From Streptococcus pneumoniae (GTDB lineage: Bacteria; Bacillota; Bacilli; Lactobacillales; Streptococcaceae): a stretch of 64,000 nt of DNA. This document shows, piece by piece, positions 1-9,146 of the stretch. Location of the stretch: contig NZ_LN831051.1 in the NCBI RefSeq assembly GCF_001457635.1, positions 496,001 to 560,000 of the forward strand, in the 5' to 3' direction. Numbering within the stretch: the first letter of the stretch is position 1; each line of letters opens with the position of its first letter. The notes under the pieces are model-generated. The model had not been told where the DNA came from. It saw nothing but the letters and a program-made list of their open reading frames with translations, and did not search any database. Position numbers and translations under genes: made by a program.

Positions 1-1173
1 AACAATATTTTGAAGGCGTCTACTTCCCTTCATTTCTTTGATACTAACACCATAAAAGTTACCAACTTCAGTTTGGATTTTATCAATTGGGATGACGAGC
101 ATTTGGCTAACATCTTGTTTGCGGGCTCTAATGGCTTCTGCAGCAATATCAATAGTGATATCCTTGATTTTTTTTACTCTGGCAATTAAAGTGATGTCGT
201 TGATGGCTCCCTCAAGATCTCGAACATTTGAATCAAATTGCCCAGCTAGGTATTCTAGAGTATCACTTTGGAAATTGTAGCCTAAATGTTCCGTTTTACT
301 TTGTAAAATGGCAATACGTGTTTCAAAGTCAGGGGGTGTGATAGTTTGTGTCAATCCCCAACTAAAACGCGTGACAAGCCTCTCCTCGAGCCCTTCTAGA
401 TGTTTTGGACTACGATCACTCGTTAGGACAATCTGTTTTTGCTTGTCATGAAGGGCGTTAAAGGTATTGAAAAATTCTTCCTGAGTTGCGACTTTTTTTC
501 CGCTGAGTGACTGGATATCATCGATTAACAAAAGATCAAGACTACGATAGGTCTTTTTAAACTTTTCCATTTCCCCAAGTCTTAGGTGATCAAGAAAGTC
601 ATTAATAAAGCTTTCGGCAGGGATATATTTAACACGCGCATTAGGAATATTTTTTAGAATTTCATTTCCAATAGCGTTTAATAAGTGAGTCTTACCAAGG
701 CCTGGTCCTCCATAGATAAAAAGAGGGTTATAGGTCAGAGCCAAATCTTCAGAGACAGCTAAAGCGGCTGATACAGCCCAAACATTTCCATCCCCTTGAA
801 TAAAGTTATCAAAGGTATACTTTTCTTTTAATCCCGTATCTGAATAAGGAATAGATACTAACTTTGGACTATAGTCATAAAGAGTTAAATTTGTAGCTTC
901 TTCAACTTGTGAGCTAGTCGTATCTTGAGGTTTGGTGAAAATATAGTGGGGAGTTATTTCAGCGTCATAAATTTCAAAACCAGCTACTACAATAATATCT
1001 TTTAGTTGTTTTTCCCAGACCATTTCCATTTCAGAGCGAGGTAGAAATATAGTGGCAACATTTTCCTCTACCTTGATAAGTTCAGCTTGAATAGCATAGA
1101 AATCATACATGGATCGAGTCAGTCTTTCTTGTGCAAATTCTAATATACGATTCCAAAATTGTTTTTCTTTCAA
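1..1173 (-). CDS. dnaA: Chromosomal replication initiator DnaA (N-terminal 391 codons; 3' end outside window)
   Basis: DnaA is the AAA+ initiator that binds DnaA boxes and melts oriC. Reading the minus strand gives a start at a TTG codon (1171-1173) behind a strong AAAGGAGGAG ribosome site, with an N-terminus beginning [10 protein letters not shown]. The Walker A motif GGPGLGKTH and Walker B LLLIDDIQ are both readable, followed by the VRDLEGAI region that begins the DNA-binding part. The frame is open to position 1, so about 60 C-terminal residues, including the helix-turn-helix DnaA signature, lie outside the window. The unusual TTG start hides it from ATG-based gene finding. The non-coding stretch upstream carries DnaA boxes, as expected for autoregulation. 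Confidence 0.97.
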   Translation of the reverse strand, partial: MKEKQFWNRILEFAQERLTRSMYDFYAIQAELIKVEENVATIFLPRSEMEMVWEKQLKDIIVVAGFEIYDAEITPHYIFTKPQDTTSSQVEEATNLTLYDYSPKLVSIPYSDTGLKEKYTFDNFIQGDGNVWAVSAALAVSEDLALTYNPLFIYGGPGLGKTHLLNAIGNEILKNIPNARVKYIPAESFINDFLDHLRLGEMEKFKKTYRSLDLLLIDDIQSLSGKKVATQEEFFNTFNALHDKQKQIVLTSDRSPKHLEGLEERLVTRFSWGLTQTITPPDFETRIAILQSKTEHLGYNFQSDTLEYLAGQFDSNVRDLEGAINDITLIARVKKIKDITIDIAAEAIRARKQDVSQMLVIPIDKIQTEVGNFYGVSIKEMKGSRRLQNIV

Positions 1174-1238
1174 TCCTTTCTCCTCCTTTACTATTTAAAA
1201 GTTTAATACTAGAGATATTTTACCATAGATAGCAAGAA

Positions 1239-1354
1239 TTTTCCACAAGCTGTGAAAAATAATCCACAATGTTACCAAACTTTATCCACAGGTTGGGGAT
1301 AAAAGAAGAAATTATTGATTTATTAAGCTTTTTATCGAAAAACATAGTGGATAA
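1239..1354. other. oriC: oriC segment: DnaA-box cluster between dnaA and parB
   Basis: This AT-rich gap carries several 9-mers close to the DnaA box TTATCCACA. They are TTTTCCACA at 1239-1247, TGTGAAAAA at 1251-1259 (inverted), TAATCCACA at 1260-1268, a perfect TTATCCACA at 1282-1290, TGGGGATAA at 1294-1302 (inverted) and AGTGGATAA at 1346-1354 (inverted). The position next to dnaA and the mixed orientation fit the chromosomal origin and dnaA autoregulation. A second part of the origin is expected downstream of dnaA, outside the window. Confidence 0.85.
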
Positions 1355-1385
1355 CCTTGTGAGATAAAAAAATAAAAGAACAGCC

Positions 1386-2144
1386 TTATTTCAGGCTGTT
1401 GATAATTCTACTATATTCTTCTTGATTTGAAAAAGAAATAATGATTTTTCCACTGTCTTTTTTAGATAGTTTAATTTCTACATCTAATCCGAGTAGTTTT
1501 CTTAACTGTTTTTCTTCATTTTGTATGAAATGATTAGTTTTTTGCTGTTTCTTTTGTTTTTTCTCTGTCAGAAGAGCTTCTAATTTCCTTACAGAAATAT
1601 CTTCTTCTATAATCCGTTGAAAGAAATAGTCTTGTTGTTCCTTATTTAACCCAACTAGGGAACGCGCATGGGCTTGTGATAGTTTGCCATTTTCTACTTC
1701 TGAAAGAATCTGTTCTGGCAAGGAAAGTAAACGAATGGAGTTGCTGATATATGGACGAGACTTGCCCATCTTATCTGCAATTTCAGCATGGGTGAATCCT
1801 TTCTCTACGAGAGATTCATAGGCGCGTGCTTCTTCTATTGGGTTTAAATTTTCTCTCTGTAAATTTTCAATAATGGACTGGACCATCATCTCTTGGTCTG
1901 AAATCTGTTTAACAACAGCTGGGATAGACCGTAGACCAGCTAAAAGTGAAGCCCGATAGCGTCTCTCTCCTGCAAGGATTTCATAACCAATAACAGGAGA
2001 TTGACGAACAATAATCGGTTGAATGACCCCATTTTCTTTGATAGACTGTGCTAGTTCATCTAGTTTTTCTCTATCAAATTCTTTTCGGGGTTGATAGGGA
2101 TTTTTTTGTATATCTGTGATAGAAATCATTTCAAATTTTTCCAT
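1386..2144 (-). CDS. parB: ParB/Spo0J chromosome-partitioning protein
   Basis: A 252-residue ParB family protein that binds parS sites and loads SMC at the origin region. The N-terminal ParB/sulfiredoxin-like domain shows the conserved QPRKEFD start, the PIIVRQ segment and the CTP-binding GERRYRA motif at about residues 58-64, followed by the ENLQRENLNPIEEA signature. A central helix-turn-helix contains 'HAEIADKMGKSRPYISN'. The C-terminus is lysine-rich and probably dimerises. No parA neighbour is visible, which matches the known pneumococcal arrangement of ParB without ParA. It lies 57 bp downstream of htrA and is probably co-transcribed with it. Two candidate parS targets are in this window (10744-10759 and 21944-21959). 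Confidence 0.96.
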   Translation of the reverse strand: MEKFEMISITDIQKNPYQPRKEFDREKLDELAQSIKENGVIQPIIVRQSPVIGYEILAGERRYRASLLAGLRSIPAVVKQISDQEMMVQSIIENLQRENLNPIEEARAYESLVEKGFTHAEIADKMGKSRPYISNSIRLLSLPEQILSEVENGKLSQAHARSLVGLNKEQQDYFFQRIIEEDISVRKLEALLTEKKQKKQQKTNHFIQNEEKQLRKLLGLDVEIKLSKKDSGKIIISFSNQEEYSRIINSLK

Positions 2145-2201
2145 GATTCTACACTAACACATCTTTTCTCTTATGTAAAGCTTTCTTTACATAGATGTCA
2201 A

Positions 2202-3404
<1,203 letters not shown>

Positions 3405-3428
3405 TTACTGAAAGTATAAACTGACTAG

Positions 3429-3445
3429 CTTAATTATAACTTAAA
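3429..3445 (-). promoter_or_regulatory. CiaR-type direct repeat overlapping the htrA -10
   Basis: On the minus strand the sequence reads TTTAAG-TTATA-ATTAAG, matching the CiaR consensus NTTAAG-N5-WTTAAG. A perfect TATAAT (top-strand 3433-3438) lies within the repeat, so the response regulator would contact DNA around the -10 element. CiaRH control of htrA is established in pneumococcus; the match here is direct. Confidence 0.85.
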
Positions 3446-3465
3446 CACAAAAGTTTTACACAAAC

Positions 3466-3540
3466 TGTGGATAACTCTTTTGAAATTGTGATTTTCTTAA
3501 TTGAAATCTATTTTTTATTTTGTGAATAAGATGTGAAAAA
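3466..3540. promoter_or_regulatory. Second DnaA-box-like cluster between htrA and rlmH
   Basis: The 182-bp gap between the divergent htrA and rlmH genes holds a perfect inverted DnaA box TGTGGATAA at 3466-3474, and TGTGAATAA at 3521-3529 and TGTGAAAAA at 3532-3540. The spacing and shared orientation argue against chance. The role is unknown: accessory origin element, DnaA titration, or DnaA control of rlmH and the competence region are all possible. Confidence 0.6.
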
Positions 3541-3550
3541 ATAGAGAATA

Positions 3551-3559
3551 TGTTAGAAT
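3551..3559 (+). promoter_or_regulatory. Extended -10 promoter for rlmH, probably giving a leaderless mRNA
   Basis: TGTTAGAAT is an extended -10 element whose last base lies 6 nt before the rlmH ATG at 3566. A start site about 7 nt downstream would place +1 at or next to the A of the start codon. No Shine-Dalgarno sequence is visible before the ATG. Confidence 0.55.
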
Positions 3560-3565
3560 AGAGTC

Positions 3566-4045
3566 ATGAAAATTAAAGTTGTAACAGTTGGGAAACTGAA
3601 AGAAAAGTATTTAAAAGATGGTATCGCAGAGTATTCAAAACGAATTTCTAGATTTGCTAAGTTTGAAATGATTGAGTTATCAGATGAAAAAACACCAGAT
3701 AAGGCCAGTGAATCAGAAAATCAAAAGATTTTAGAAATAGAAGGTCAGAGAATTTTATCAAAAATTGCTGACCGTGATTTCGTTATTGTGTTAGCCATTG
3801 AAGGGAAAACTTTCTTCTCAGAAGAATTTAGTAAGCAGTTAGAAGAAACTTCTATAAAAGGATTTTCTACTCTTACTTTTATTATTGGGGGAAGTTTAGG
3901 ATTGTCATCATCTGTAAAAAATAGAGCCAATCTTTCTGTCAGTTTTGGTCGCCTAACCTTACCCCATCAGTTAATGAGACTAGTTCTTGTTGAACAAATC
4001 TATCGCGCTTTTACGATTCAGCAGGGATTCCCCTACCATAAATAG
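3566..4045 (+). CDS. rlmH: 23S rRNA (pseudouridine1915-N3)-methyltransferase RlmH
   Basis: A 159-residue SPOUT-fold methyltransferase that methylates pseudouridine 1915 in helix 69 of 23S rRNA using S-adenosylmethionine. The N-terminus [16 protein letters not shown] and the C-terminal trefoil-knot residues (IIGGSLGLS and the [18 protein letters not shown] segment, ending PYHK) are diagnostic of the family, and the length is standard. It stands alone between divergent htrA and tRNA-Arg. The ATG has no ribosome-binding site and sits just after a -10 element, so translation may be leaderless. There is no alternative in-frame start that keeps the conserved N-terminus. Confidence 0.97.
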
Positions 4046-4088
4046 AAAATTGACTTTTAATTGAATTTTTGGTAGAATAATTGTATTA

Positions 4089-4162
4089 GGTCTCATAGCT
4101 CAGCTGGATAGAGCATTCGCCTTCTAAGCGAACGGTCGCAGGTTCGAATCCTGCTGGGATCA
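4089..4162 (+). tRNA. tRNA-Arg (anticodon TCT)
   Basis: The sequence folds as a complete cloverleaf: acceptor GGTCTCA pairs with TGGGATC (with G-T wobbles) before discriminator A, the anticodon loop is CTTCTAA with anticodon TCT, and the T arm contains GGTTCGAATCC. The CCA tail is not encoded. It is directly upstream of comCDE, the usual pneumococcal arrangement. Confidence 0.95.
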
Positions 4163-4172
4163 ATATAATAGC

Positions 4173-4200
4173 AAAGCTGGGAATTTTCCCGGCTTTTTTC
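4173..4200 (+). terminator. Rho-independent terminator after tRNA-Arg
   Basis: Inverted repeat AAAGCTGGGAA / TTCCCGGCTTT with a 2-nt spacer, followed by TTTT. It separates tRNA-Arg from the comC promoter. Confidence 0.85.
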
Positions 4201-4210
4201 TTAAAAAAGT

Positions 4211-4277
4211 ACACTTTGGGAGAAAAAAATGACAGTTGAGAGAATTTTATCTAAAACGAAATTCCATTTTGTATAAT
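4211..4277 (+). promoter_or_regulatory. comCDE promoter with ComE-binding direct repeat
   Basis: Two imperfect 9-bp repeats, ACACTTTGG (4211-4219) and ACAGTTGAG (4232-4240), are separated by 12 bp, which matches the ComE box. A perfect TATAAT follows at 4272-4277, 50 bp before the comC ATG. The repeats occupy the -35 side, as expected for activation by phosphorylated ComE. Confidence 0.9.
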
Positions 4278-4326
4278 GGTTTTTGTAAGTTAGCTTACAA
4301 GAAAAAACATTTTAGGAGATTTTATT

Positions 4327-4452
4327 ATGAAAAACACAGTTAAATTGGAACAGTTTGTAGCTTTGAAGGAAAAAGACTTACAAAAGATTAAAGGTGGGGA
4401 GATGAGGTTGTCAAAATTCTTCCGTGATTTTATTTTACAAAGAAAAAAGTAA
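4327..4452 (+). CDS. comC: Competence-stimulating peptide precursor ComC (CSP-1 pherotype)
   Basis: A 41-residue peptide precursor. The leader has the double-glycine form ([18 protein letters not shown]); cleavage and export by ComAB would release [17 protein letters not shown], identical to CSP-1 as I know it. It is preceded by AGGAG and followed after 20 bp by comD, its receptor. The pheromone triggers competence through ComD and ComE. The gene is too short for ordinary length cut-offs. Confidence 0.98.
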
Positions 4453-4472
4453 TGAAATAAGGGGAAAGAGTA

Positions 4473-5798
4473 ATGGATTTATTTGGATTTGGGACGGTTA
4501 TTGTTCATTTTTTAATTATTAGTCACAGTTACCATTTTATTTGTAAAGGTCAAATAAATAGAAAAGAATTATTCGTTTTTGGTGCTTATACATTACTAAC
4601 AGAAATAGTATTTGATTTTCCCTTATATATTCTATATTTAGATGGGTTAGGGATTGAAAGATTTTTATTTCCTTTGGGATTATATTCCTATTTTCGATGG
4701 ATGAAACAGTATGAGAGGGATAGAGGACTATTCCTAAGTTTACTACTATCTCTTTTATATGAGAGCACTCATAACTTTCTGTCCGTAACTTTCTCCTCTA
4801 TAACAGGAGATAATTTTGTTTTACAATATCATTTCCCATTCTTTTTCGTTGTGACGGTGTTAACCTATTTTGTTACATTAAAAATCATTTACTATTTCCA
4901 TTTGGAACTAGCCTATTTTGATGAGGACTACCTTTATCCTTTCTTGAAAAAAGTATTTTTTGCTTTACTATTGCTACATATTGTATCTTTCGTTTCAGAT
5001 ATGGTAAGTACGATTAAACATTTGAATAGTTTTGGAAGTATTTTGTCATCTATTGTCTTTATCTCTCTCCTTTTGACCTTCTTTGCAATGAATTCTCATA
5101 AAGTTCAAATGGAGAAAGAGATTGCTTTGAAGCAGAAGAAATTTGAACAGAAACATTTACAGAATTACACAGATGAAATTGTTGGTCTGTATAATGAAAT
5201 CCGTGGTTTTCGACATGATTATGCTGGAATGCTTGTCAGCATGCAGATGGCAATTGACAGTGGTAATTTACAGGAAATTGACAGAATTTACAATGAAGTT
5301 TTAGTCAAAGCAAATCATAAATTGCGTTCAGATAAGTACACTTACTTTGATTTGAACAACATAGAAGACTCAGCTTTACGAAGTTTGGTTGCTCAGTCAA
5401 TTGTCTATGCTCGAAATAATGGTGTAGAGTTTACACTGGAAGTAAAAGATACGATTACCAAGCTTCCAATTGAACTATTGGATTTGGTTCGTATCATGAG
5501 CGTTTTATTGAATAATGCTGTCGAAGGATCGGCTGATAGCTATAAAAAGCAGATGGAAGTAGCAGTTATTAAGATGGAAACTGAAACAGTTATTGTGATT
5601 CAGAATTCATGTAAAATGACGATGACTCCTTCAGGAGATCTATTTGCCTTAGGATTCTCCACTAAGGGAAGAAATCGCGGAGTCGGATTAAATAATGTGA
5701 AAGAACTACTAGATAAGTACAACAATATTATTTTAGAAACAGAGATGGAAGGCAGTACATTTAGACAAATCATTAGATTTAAGAGGGAATTTGAATGA
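4473..5798 (+). CDS. comD: Competence receptor histidine kinase ComD
   Basis: A 441-residue HPK10-type sensor kinase that detects CSP. The first ~205 residues form about six or seven hydrophobic membrane segments; a short coiled coil follows, then the phosphoacceptor His248 in 'GFRHDYAGM', which lacks the classical HExxxP form as is typical of this class. An ATPase domain follows with the N-box-like LLNNAVEGS and the glycine motif RNRGVGLNNV. The stop overlaps the comE start by 4 bp, giving translational coupling. The N-terminal region determines pherotype and should match CSP-1. Confidence 0.97.
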   Translation: MDLFGFGTVIVHFLIISHSYHFICKGQINRKELFVFGAYTLLTEIVFDFPLYILYLDGLGIERFLFPLGLYSYFRWMKQYERDRGLFLSLLLSLLYESTHNFLSVTFSSITGDNFVLQYHFPFFFVVTVLTYFVTLKIIYYFHLELAYFDEDYLYPFLKKVFFALLLLHIVSFVSDMVSTIKHLNSFGSILSSIVFISLLLTFFAMNSHKVQMEKEIALKQKKFEQKHLQNYTDEIVGLYNEIRGFRHDYAGMLVSMQMAIDSGNLQEIDRIYNEVLVKANHKLRSDKYTYFDLNNIEDSALRSLVAQSIVYARNNGVEFTLEVKDTITKLPIELLDLVRIMSVLLNNAVEGSADSYKKQMEVAVIKMETETVIVIQNSCKMTMTPSGDLFALGFSTKGRNRGVGLNNVKELLDKYNNIILETEMEGSTFRQIIRFKREFE

Positions 5799-6547
5799 AA
5801 GTTTTAATTTTAGAAGATGTTATTGAACATCAAGTGAGACTAGAGAGAATATTGGATGAAATTTCGAAAGAATCGAATATTCCAATATCATACAAGACAA
5901 CGGGAAAAGTCCGTGAATTTGAAGAATACATTGAAAATGATGAAGTAAATCAGCTTTATTTCCTAGATATCGATATTCATGGAATTGAGAAAAAGGGATT
6001 TGAAGTGGCTCAGCTCATTCGTCATTACAATCCTTACGCTATTATCGTCTTTATCACTAGTCGATCAGAGTTTGCGACTCTAACATATAAATACCAGGTA
6101 TCAGCCCTAGATTTTGTTGATAAGGATATCAATGATGAGATGTTTAAGAAGAGAATTGAGCAAAATATCTTCTACACGAAGAGTATGTTACTTGAAAATG
6201 AAGATGTTGTAGATTATTTCGACTACAATTACAAGGGAAATGATTTAAAAATTCCTTACCATGATATTTTGTATATTGAAACAACAGGGGTATCTCATAA
6301 ATTGCGCATTATTGGTAAGAATTTTGCAAAAGAGTTTTATGGTACCATGACAGATATTCAGGAAAAGGACAAACATACTCAGCGATTTTATTCTCCTCAC
6401 AAGTCATTTTTGGTAAATATAGGCAATATCAGAGAAATTGATCGAAAAAACTTAGAAATTGTTTTCTATGAAGACCATCGTTGTCCTATTTCAAGATTAA
6501 AAATTAGAAAATTAAAAGATATTTTAGAGAAAAAATCTCAAAAGTGA
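5795..6547 (+). CDS. comE: Competence response regulator ComE
   Basis: A 250-residue AlgR/AgrA-type regulator. The receiver domain carries acidic residues near the N-terminus (ILEDV) and phosphoacceptor Asp58 in 'YFLDIDIHG'. The C-terminal LytTR DNA-binding domain occupies about residues 140-245. Phosphorylated ComE activates comCDE, comX and comAB through the direct repeat seen upstream of comC. A tRNA-Glu gene begins 51 bp after the stop. Full length and intact. Confidence 0.98.
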   Translation: MKVLILEDVIEHQVRLERILDEISKESNIPISYKTTGKVREFEEYIENDEVNQLYFLDIDIHGIEKKGFEVAQLIRHYNPYAIIVFITSRSEFATLTYKYQVSALDFVDKDINDEMFKKRIEQNIFYTKSMLLENEDVVDYFDYNYKGNDLKIPYHDILYIETTGVSHKLRIIGKNFAKEFYGTMTDIQEKDKHTQRFYSPHKSFLVNIGNIREIDRKNLEIVFYEDHRCPISRLKIRKLKDILEKKSQK

Positions 6548-6598
6548 TTGACAATTAGCAAGAAATTGATATAATGGTTATATCTGCTACAGATAGAA

Positions 6599-6670
6599 GG
6601 TCCGTTGGTCAAGGGGTTAAGACACCGCCTTTTCACGGCGGTAACACGGGTTCGAATCCCGTACGGACTA
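6599..6670 (+). tRNA. tRNA-Glu (anticodon TTC)
   Basis: A 72-nt cloverleaf: acceptor GGTCCGT pairs with ACGGACT, anticodon loop CTTTTCACG with anticodon TTC, and T arm GGGTTCGAATCCC. CCA is not encoded. It follows comE directly and precedes tRNA-Asn by 5 nt. Confidence 0.96.
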
Positions 6671-6675
6671 TTTTA

Positions 6676-6749
6676 TCCGCCATAGCTCAGTTGGTAGTAG
6701 CGCATGACTGTTAATCATGATGTCGTAGGTTCGAGTCCTACTGGCGGAG
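6676..6749 (+). tRNA. tRNA-Asn (anticodon GTT)
   Basis: A 74-nt cloverleaf: acceptor TCCGCCA pairs with TGGCGGA, anticodon GTT in the loop CTGTTAA, and T arm AGGTTCGAGTCCT. CCA is not encoded. It is probably co-transcribed with tRNA-Glu. Confidence 0.96.
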
Positions 6750-6760
6750 TATAGATAAAA

Positions 6761-6786
6761 GGGAACACAGCTGTGTTCCTCTTTTT
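6761..6786 (+). terminator. Terminator of the comCDE/tRNA unit
   Basis: A perfect 18-bp palindrome GGAACACAG/CTGTGTTCC (6762-6779) followed by TCTTTTT. It lies between tRNA-Asn and the convergent TetR gene. Confidence 0.9.
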
Positions 6787-6789
6787 GTA

Positions 6790-7332
6790 TCAATTTGTAT
6801 CACCAAGCATTTTCATAAGGAAGTCTGTTATTTCTTGAGAACTTTCTTTTTTTCCATGTGCAATCCAAGTTTGGCAGACACCAAAAAGTGCATGAGTTAG
6901 ATAGATGCTACTATATTCTAATTCGGTGGTATTTAGATTCAGTTGCATAAATCGCTTTTGTAAATCTGTACTAAGCATGATATGAAGTTTATTTCGTAAG
7001 AAATTTTGGATTTCTTTAGTCCCATTTTCAGAAAGAAGGGCAGCCAGAAGTGGTTCTGACTCTAGATATTCAAAAACTTCTAAAATAGCGTCTCTTTTGT
7101 GATGAGCATGTTTTTGAAAAATATATTCAAATGTATGGAATAGCTTGCTTTGATAGTGCTCAATCATATCATACTTATCCTTATAGTGAGTATAGAAGCT
7201 GGAACGACTAATTCCGGCTTTTTCTACTAATTTGACAGTAGAAATTTTATCAAATGGCTGTTCCATCAGTAATTGTACCATAGCATTTTCAATAGTTCGC
7301 TTTGTTTTTAAGCGTTTGTTACTTTCTTGCAT
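6790..7332 (-). CDS. TetR-family transcriptional regulator
   Basis: A 180-residue TetR/AcrR-type repressor. The N-terminal helix-turn-helix (about residues 8-55) is clear: 'TKRTIENAMVQLLMEQ', then 'TVKLVEKAGISRSSFYTHYKDKYDM'. The C-terminal helical domain resembles the DhaS/TetR_C group that often controls YhgE/Pip-type membrane proteins. It is divergent from such a gene, now decayed, and the 130-bp gap between them holds two copies of the same 17-bp inverted repeat. I infer autoregulation and control of the neighbour. The ligand is unknown. The regulator looks intact although its apparent target is dead. Confidence 0.88.
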   Translation of the reverse strand: MQESNKRLKTKRTIENAMVQLLMEQPFDKISTVKLVEKAGISRSSFYTHYKDKYDMIEHYQSKLFHTFEYIFQKHAHHKRDAILEVFEYLESEPLLAALLSENGTKEIQNFLRNKLHIMLSTDLQKRFMQLNLNTTELEYSSIYLTHALFGVCQTWIAHGKKESSQEITDFLMKMLGDTN

Positions 7333-7352
7333 ATTTCCTCCTTGTAAACAAA

Positions 7353-7369
7353 TTAGACTATATGTCTAA
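7353..7369. promoter_or_regulatory. Candidate TetR operator 1 (perfect inverted repeat)
   Basis: TTAGAC-TATAT-GTCTAA is a perfect 6-5-6 inverted repeat lying 20 bp upstream of the TetR gene start, so binding would autorepress it. A matching repeat lies 77 bp away. Confidence 0.75.
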
Positions 7370-7429
7370 AAATAGATTTTTTATCTTGTAATTTAGATTT
7401 TTTAATGTATAATCTATTATATCAAAATT

Positions 7430-7446
7430 TTAGACAATATGTTTAA
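7430..7446. promoter_or_regulatory. Candidate TetR operator 2 (near-copy of operator 1)
   Basis: TTAGAC-AATAT-GTTTAA has the same left half-site, spacer length and overall form as operator 1 with one mismatched stem position. It sits just before the ribosome-binding site of the decayed membrane protein gene. Confidence 0.7.
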
Positions 7447-7459
7447 AAAAGGAGAAACT

Positions 7460-9114
7460 AAGTTTAAAGAATGGAAAGCAATTTAAAAAAAACCAACCTT
7501 TATTATTGTCATGATCGGGATTTCTCTTATTCCAGATCTGTACAATATCATATTTTTGTCATCAATGTGGGATCCATATGGGCAATTGTCTGACTTACCT
7601 GTGGCAGTTGTAAATAATGATAAAGAGGCTTCCTATAATGGTAATACTATGGCAATAGGAAAAGACATGGTGTCCAATTTAAAAGAAAATAAAACCTTGG
7701 ATTTTCATTTTGTAGATGAAGAGGAAGGAAAGAAGGGATTGGAAGATGGCGATTACTATATGGTAGTGACTTTACCAAGTGATTTATCTGAAAAAACAAC
7801 TACATTATCCAATATTCAATCGACAGCAGCTTATCAATCATTGACAAGTGAGCAACAAACTGAGATAAGTGATTCTGTATCTCAAAATTCAACTGATAGT
7901 ATTCAATCGGCTCAGTCAATTGTAGCTTTAGTACAAGATTTACAGGGAAGTTTAGAAAACTTACAAAATCAATCTTCTAATCTTTCGACTTTAAAAAATC
8001 AATCTAATCAAGTATCACCTATTACTTCTACTTCTTTGATAGGATTGTCAAGTGGATTAACAGAGATACAAGGAGATGTTACTAGCAAATTAGTTCCTGC
8101 CAGTCAGTCGATTGCATCAGGTGTAAACGCATATACTACAGGTGTTGATAAAGTTTCTCAGGGCGCAAGTCAACTAAGTGAAAAAAATGCCACCTTGACA
8201 GGTAGTTTGGATAAACTAGTTTCAGGCTCAAACACCTTGACACAAAAATCTTCTAGATTGACAGCAGGAGTTGGTTAATTACAATCAGGATCTGGGCAAT
8301 TAGCAGACAAATCCAGTCAGTTACTTTCAGGTGCTTCTCCATTAGAGAATAGAGCTAATAAATTGGCAGATGGATCTAGGAAACTAGCAGAAGGTGGAAC
8401 AAAGTTAACTTCTGGATTGGAAGATTTACAGACAGGACTTGCTTCTTTAGGACAAGGACTAGGTAATGCTAGTGATCAACTCAAATCAGTATCAACAGAA
8501 TCTAAAAATGCAGAGATTTTGTCAAATCCACTCAATCTTTCAAAAACAGACAATGATCAAGTTCCTGTAAATGGAATCGCAATAGCTCCTTATATGATAT
8601 CAGTTGCTCTTTTTTTTGCAGCAATATCAACAAATATGATATTTGCGAAATTGCCTTCAGGACGTCATCCAGAGAGCCGTTGGGCTTGGTTGAAATCTTG
8701 AGCTGAAATAAATGGTATTATAGCTGTTTTGGCAGGAATTTTGGTATATGGAGGAGTTCAGCTTATTGGTTTAACTGCTAATCATGAGATGAGAATATTT
8801 ATTCTCATCATCCTAACAAGTTTAGTATTCATGTCTATGGTGACCACTTTAGCAACGTGGAATAGCCGTATAGGAGCTTTTTTCTCACTTATTTTGCTTT
8901 TACTACAGTTAGCATCAAGTGCAGGTACTTATCCACTTGCTTTGACAAATGATTTCTTTAGATCTATTAATCCCTGGTTACCAATGAGCTATTCAGTTTC
9001 GGGATTACGACAAACAATCTCTATCAACAAGTCATTTTCCTAGCTGTCATACTAGCTCTATTTACTGGTTTAGGTATGCTAGCCTATCAACATAAGAAAA
9101 TGGAAGAAGATTAA
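7460..9114 (+). pseudogene. Decayed YhgE/Pip-family membrane protein gene
   Basis: Translating through the breaks restores one YhgE/Pip-type protein: an N-terminal hydrophobic segment, a YhgE domain containing 'LPVAVVNNDKEA', a long Gly/Ser/Leu-rich repeat region, and a C-terminal ABC-2-like membrane domain. The damage is multiple. The codon at the expected start (7460-7462, after GGAG) is AAG. There are in-frame stops TAA at 7484-7486, TAA at 8276-8278 (probably a former CAA) and TGA at 8699-8701 (probably a former CGA). There is a frameshift near 9020, after which the tail reads QQVIFLAVILALF and ends HKKMEED at 9114. Related proteins serve as phage-infection or toxin-export factors. The gene is almost certainly dead. 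Confidence 0.88.
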
Positions 9115-9146
9115 AAAAATCGACCGATTAACTGGTCGATTTTTTA
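9115..9146. terminator. Bidirectional terminator between the pseudogene and yfhO
   Basis: AAAAATCGACC / GGTCGATTTTTT inverted repeat with an 8-nt loop, A-rich on one side and T-rich on the other. It overlaps the yfhO stop codon and serves the two convergent genes. Confidence 0.88.
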
